A stretch of DNA of 64,000 nucleotides from positions 3,038,001 through 3,102,000 of the forward strand of contig NZ_CP197466.1 in assembly GCF_052180255.1 (NCBI RefSeq), written 5' to 3'. This DNA is from Paenibacillus_AM sp052180255. GTDB taxonomy: Bacteria > Bacillota > Bacilli > Paenibacillales > NBRC-103111. The notes under the pieces were generated by a model. The model was not told the origin of the DNA, searched no databases, and was given only the letters and a program-made list of their open reading frames with translations. A program made the position numbers and the translations under genes. This document shows positions 61,065-64,000 of the stretch, piece after piece (position 1 is the first letter of the stretch; each line of letters begins with the position of its first letter).

Positions 61065-61292
61065 TTTAATCTTTGTCTCCTTTAGTTTAAGCAGGCTCCT
61101 AAGAGTCCATCCGGGGGATCAACGTTTCGCGCAAACATCAATGTGGCGGCCAGACTCCACAGGCCTATTCTCTTCGTCATATCCTTAAGGACGACTTCTA
61201 TCCACTTTATCTAGTCTTCATTTCGAAGATGATTATGATGCATCGACAGTCTTTGCTTCCTTTGTAAAAGAAATCCGTTCTTAAGAACACTC
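61065..61292 (-). promoter_or_regulatory. Structured leader of cshA
   Basis: Non-coding stretch between the predicted start site (about 61292; -10 TATACT at 61304-61299, -35 poor) and cshA. In RNA the segment AUUGAUGUUU-GCGCG-AAACGUUGAU pairs along all ten positions using G-U pairs; flanking GAGUC/GACUC can close it, and TCCTTAAGGA is a further palindrome. The remaining bases up to 61476 hold only promoters for cshA and the divergent YitT gene. Confidence 0.5.
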
Positions 61293-61476
61293 TAAGGTAG
61301 TATAGCATAATCCTTTAACATTTTTCCAATACCATCTGTACACATTTAATATTTATTCCAAATTGCAAAAAATGGAATACTTTATTAATTCCCCTTTTTG
61401 ATCTGCACATCTTGCAGTTTTCTAGTTTTGTATTATACTCAGGTTTGTTTCATATTATCTCCCGAGGTGATATCCT

Positions 61477-62298
61477 TTGAAAAAAGTTTTGGATGTGCTA
61501 ATCATCCTATTTGCTAACCTGATCATCACGATTGGATTCAATCAGTTTTTGATTCCGCATCAACTTCTAAGCGGCGGTATCTCAGGAATCGCGATGCTAA
61601 TTGGTTATTTTACGGATTGGAAAATTCCCATCCTTTACTTCCTATTAAATTTACCACTTATCATCTGGGGACTTGTCGCCATTGGGCGCAGATTCATTGT
61701 AATTAGTGTTCTGTCTGTTATTTTAACCTCATGGATGATGACTATTATTCCAACAGAACCATTCGTGCATGCACCCATTCTAGCGGCAGTTTTTGGTGGT
61801 GTGCTCATTGGAATGGGTACAGGCTTATTACTTCGCATTGGCGGATCTAGTGCTGGTTTCGATATTCTCGGCTCCATTCTTACTAGACACTATGACTTCC
61901 CGCTCGGTGGTGTACTTATCGTACTTAATGGACTTGTGATTGTGGCTTTAGGTTATTTTAAAGATAACTGGGATTTAGCCCTTTACTCCATGCTTGCCAT
62001 TTACATCACGGGTGTTGCTGTGGACATGCTGCATATCAAGCATGTGAAAGTAACCGCCTTTATTGTCACCTCGAAAAAAGAATCCATGCTTGAGCAAATG
62101 CTGCGCACACCACGCGGTGTGACCGTACTGAAAGCTGAAGGTGCATATTCGAATGCTCCACATGATGTACTGATGACTGTCATAACAAAATATGAGTTGC
62201 CGGAACTTAAGCGGATTGTTACAACTACAGATCCGGATGCATTCGTCAATATTGTTGAAACTGCAGGAATTTGGGGTAAATTCAATCGTTTGTCCTAA
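61477..62298 (+). CDS. YitT family membrane protein
   Basis: 273 residues: five to six membrane segments and a C-terminal cytoplasmic DUF2179 domain (about 205-270: V-T-V-L-K-A-E-G-A-Y-S, V-I-T-K-Y-E-L-P-E-L-K). Start I-T-I-G-F-N-Q-F-L-I-P-H and G-G-I-S-G-I-A are family features. TTG start behind GAGGTGAT. Substrate unknown. Divergent from cshA. Confidence 0.87.
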   Translation: MKKVLDVLIILFANLIITIGFNQFLIPHQLLSGGISGIAMLIGYFTDWKIPILYFLLNLPLIIWGLVAIGRRFIVISVLSVILTSWMMTIIPTEPFVHAPILAAVFGGVLIGMGTGLLLRIGGSSAGFDILGSILTRHYDFPLGGVLIVLNGLVIVALGYFKDNWDLALYSMLAIYITGVAVDMLHIKHVKVTAFIVTSKKESMLEQMLRTPRGVTVLKAEGAYSNAPHDVLMTVITKYELPELKRIVTTTDPDAFVNIVETAGIWGKFNRLS

Positions 62299-62422
62299 AT
62301 AAACACCCTGTCATTTCCATATAGATGTGATATAATAACATTGAATTTCATTTCGTTCTGGTTTAAAGCATGTGATTTCTGCTAAGTCATTTTCTGATCA
62401 TAAGATTGGAAGGGTGAGGGAG

Positions 62423-62611
62423 ATGGAAACCGTAAAGCTGTCCAGGATAGTGATGAACTTGACACCTGAGCTCTACTCATTCCTCAAGTCGAATGAGCTT
62501 GAATCTGATATTGTTCTGCGATACGGATTGGATCATCTTGATCCCGGGGATGTCATCGAAATTATTCAAGTCAGTATAGCCGAACACCGCAAAGACGCCT
62601 TGCTTCATTAG
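62423..62611 (+). CDS. 62-residue soluble protein, unknown
   Basis: E-T-V-K-L-S-R-I-V-M-N-L-T-P-E-L-Y-S-F-L-K-S-N-E-L-E-S-D, ending in a helix; no family recognised. ATG at 62423 behind AAGGGTGAGGGAG. Followed by a hairpin with T-run, then tatA. Confidence 0.65.
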   Translation: METVKLSRIVMNLTPELYSFLKSNELESDIVLRYGLDHLDPGDVIEIIQVSIAEHRKDALLH

Positions 62612-62624
62612 GGGGCGTTTTCTT
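62590..62624 (+). terminator. Terminator of the 62-residue protein gene
   Basis: GACGCC with GGCGTTTTC: short stem and T-rich end across the stop codon. Confidence 0.55.
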
Positions 62625-62725
62625 TTCGGTTTAAAATGTTGTATTTTTGTAATAATTGTCATTGTAAAGCTGTATAAAGATCAGATGTTTCATGCTATGA
62701 TATTAGATATTTGGAGGTGTTAGTT

Positions 62726-62974
62726 ATGGGTGCTTTTTCACCTTGGCACATTATTTTAATCGCTATTGTTGCGCTATTGTTATTCGGACCTAATAAGCTT
62801 CCAGAGCTAGGACGCGGAATGGGTAAGATGTTTAGAGAATTTAAAGATGCAACTAACGGAGCAACGTCATCTTCTACCGAGGCACAGCCTGCAAAAGAAA
62901 TTCCAGCAGCTGAGGTTATTCGTTCAGATGAACAAGCCCAAACGCAGGGCAATACGACTCCACATGTAAAATAA
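62726..62974 (+). CDS. tatA: Twin-arginine translocase subunit TatA
   Basis: 82 residues: one N-terminal membrane helix (H-I-I-L-I-A-I-V-A-L-L-L-F-G), the hinge F-G-P-N-K-L-P-E-L-G-R-G-M-G, an amphipathic helix, and a Thr/Ala/Glu-rich tail. Forms the pore for folded proteins. GGAGGT lies seven bases before the ATG. No tatC in the window. Confidence 0.94.
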   Translation: MGAFSPWHIILIAIVALLLFGPNKLPELGRGMGKMFREFKDATNGATSSSTEAQPAKEIPAAEVIRSDEQAQTQGNTTPHVK

Positions 62975-62992
62975 ACAAATCCCATCGATTCA

Positions 62993-63026
62993 AAAAGCCT
63001 GCTGATCGTTCAGCAGGTTTTTTTGT
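62993..63026 (+). terminator. Terminator of tatA
   Basis: AAAAAGCCTGCTGA / TCAGCAGG with TCGT loop and T7. Confidence 0.92.
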
Positions 63027-63140
63027 GTTCCTATTATTACTCTCGACCATCCTGCGAAAAAATTACTAGATTGCTACTGTGCGATGTCCCACTATTGATT
63101 TATAATAGAACGAGCACTCAAATAAGAGAGGAAAATTCAC

Positions 63141-64000
63141 ATGGATATGTTACTCGCATCTTTACTTATGATTTGGGGGAATCTGTCTGCTACAACTCCA
63201 GATGTAACTTTCGAGAAAGTAGCGCAAGCATCATTAGATGTAAAAAATGCAGCAGTGGTTCAACCCCTTGACCCAAAAACCAAAGAGGATCCTTTAGCTC
63301 ATCTATTACCTAAAAATAAGGTTGATCCGCAAAAAGATGCACCTCAAGTCAAAGGCATTTATGTCACTGCATACAGTGCAGGAGGCAGCAAGTTTAATTC
63401 TCTTGTGAAGCTTCTCGACGATACGGCTCTTAACTCCATGGTCATCGATGTCAAAGATGATAACGGTTGGATAACATGGGAAACAGGCAATGATCATCTT
63501 AAAGAAATGGACACCACGCAGAAAATGATTGCGGATATGCCAAATGTTATGACGACCCTAAAAGATCATCAGATTTACCCAATTGCCCGAATAGTCGTTT
63601 TTAAAGATTCTGTTCTGTCCAAGAAAAAACCGGAATTATCTTTTGTTAATCCAGATGGTACATTATGGGCGAATGGCAAAAAGGAAAGCTTCGTTAATCC
63701 TTATGCCAAAGAAGTATGGGATTACAACATCGAAGTTGCTAAAGAGGCAGTCAAAGCTGGATTTAAAGAAATCCAATTCGATTATGTTCGATTCCCAGAA
63801 GGCTTCGAAACTCGTGCCAACACTTTAAAATATGCGAAAGACGAGCGTTCACGCATTGAAGTTGTATCCGCATTTACCAAGTATGCACGAGAACAACTAG
63901 AACCGCTTGGCGTTCGCGTCTCCGTTGATATTTTCGGATATGCAGCTTCTGTACCTGCCGCCGAGGGAATTGGTCAAGATTTTGAGAAGATTTCGGCGAA
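63141..64000 (+). CDS. DUF4015 putative glycoside hydrolase, cut by the window edge
   Basis: About 286 codons present, right end missing. N-terminal hydrophobic stretch (L-L-A-S-L-L-M-I-W-G-N-L-S-A, short signal or anchor), a linker, then the DUF4015 barrel: K-G-I-Y-V-T-A-Y-S, V-I-D-V-K-D-D-N-G, P-I-A-R-I-V-V-F-K-D, I-Q-F-D-Y-V-R-F-P. Asp in F-D-Y-V-R-F-P is likely catalytic. Extracytoplasmic, substrate unknown. GAGAGG lies nine bases before the ATG. Confidence 0.85.
   Translation, partial: MDMLLASLLMIWGNLSATTPDVTFEKVAQASLDVKNAAVVQPLDPKTKEDPLAHLLPKNKVDPQKDAPQVKGIYVTAYSAGGSKFNSLVKLLDDTALNSMVIDVKDDNGWITWETGNDHLKEMDTTQKMIADMPNVMTTLKDHQIYPIARIVVFKDSVLSKKKPELSFVNPDGTLWANGKKESFVNPYAKEVWDYNIEVAKEAVKAGFKEIQFDYVRFPEGFETRANTLKYAKDERSRIEVVSAFTKYAREQLEPLGVRVSVDIFGYAASVPAAEGIGQDFEKISA

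Overview
The window reads as chromosomal DNA of a Gram-positive, spore-former-like member of the Bacillales, most likely Paenibacillaceae. Evidence: G+C in the low-to-mid 40s by eye, strong GGAGG ribosome binding sites with many TTG/GTG starts, gene blocks familiar from Bacillus (lipM, yqhH-yqhG, yqzE, yhaO-yhaN, yjbM, yugP, yesL, cshA), and features common in Paenibacillus: a B12-dependent ribonucleotide reductase with CbiZ-type cobinamide salvage, citramalate synthase, and a large secreted GHL10 protein. I see no prophage, insertion sequence, CRISPR array or other clear mobile island. Most of the window is core genome. The genus call is inference.

Layout. 1-3.1 kb: tip of a leftward gene, then a substrate-binding protein/permease/ATPase importer operon with a hairpin after the first gene. 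3.1-7.3 kb: DUF1992 protein and a 1201-residue secreted glycosidase-like protein. 7.4-11.2 kb: ArsR-type regulator with its own palindromic operator, followed by an ABC-2 exporter. 11.2-16.2 kb: TerC-like protein, small unknown gene, nrdJ with two NrdR boxes upstream, D-amino-acid transaminase. 16.3-21.8 kb: lipM, the yqhH-yqhG pair, a secreted unknown, yqzE and a 66-residue protein. 21.9-27.6 kb: Bax-inhibitor-like protein, a kinase fused to a ParA/MinD-like domain, and an MFS-regulator pair driven from a promoter covered by three copies of a 14-bp element, plus a second MFS gene.

27.8-33.1 kb: tRNA-Leu(CAG), two small proteins (one with 19 consecutive Asn codons), cbiZ coupled to an 80-residue partner, xpt, a lipoprotein and a YkvI-like transporter. 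33.1-39.3 kb: leftward operon of glycosyltransferase, yhaO, yhaN and two small membrane proteins; yhaN carries a sharply GC-rich internal stretch. 39.5-45.6 kb: diguanylate cyclase, S41-like peptidase with a small partner, an acidic protein built of three related repeats, HAD phosphatase, RsuA-type pseudouridine synthase, thioredoxin. 45.7-53.9 kb: DUF309 protein, alarmone synthetase, pyrD, a 44-residue membrane protein, a membrane L,D-transpeptidase, ferredoxin, dinB, cimA, TlpA-like thioredoxin. 54-64 kb: MFS, yugP, LysR, tpx, DUF1499 protein, a very probable 6S RNA, yesL, cshA with a long structured leader, YitT, a small protein, tatA and a DUF4015 protein cut by the right edge.

Functional links. 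nrdJ needs adenosylcobalamin and cbiZ supports cobinamide salvage, so dNTP synthesis and corrinoid salvage sit about 14 kb apart. Two ArsR-like regulators each sit with a transporter and a visible operator. I did not find a clear new defence or mobile system. The best candidates for new biology are the kinase-ParA fusion, the cbiZ partner, the three-repeat acidic protein, the poly-Asn protein, the composition island in yhaN and the cshA leader.
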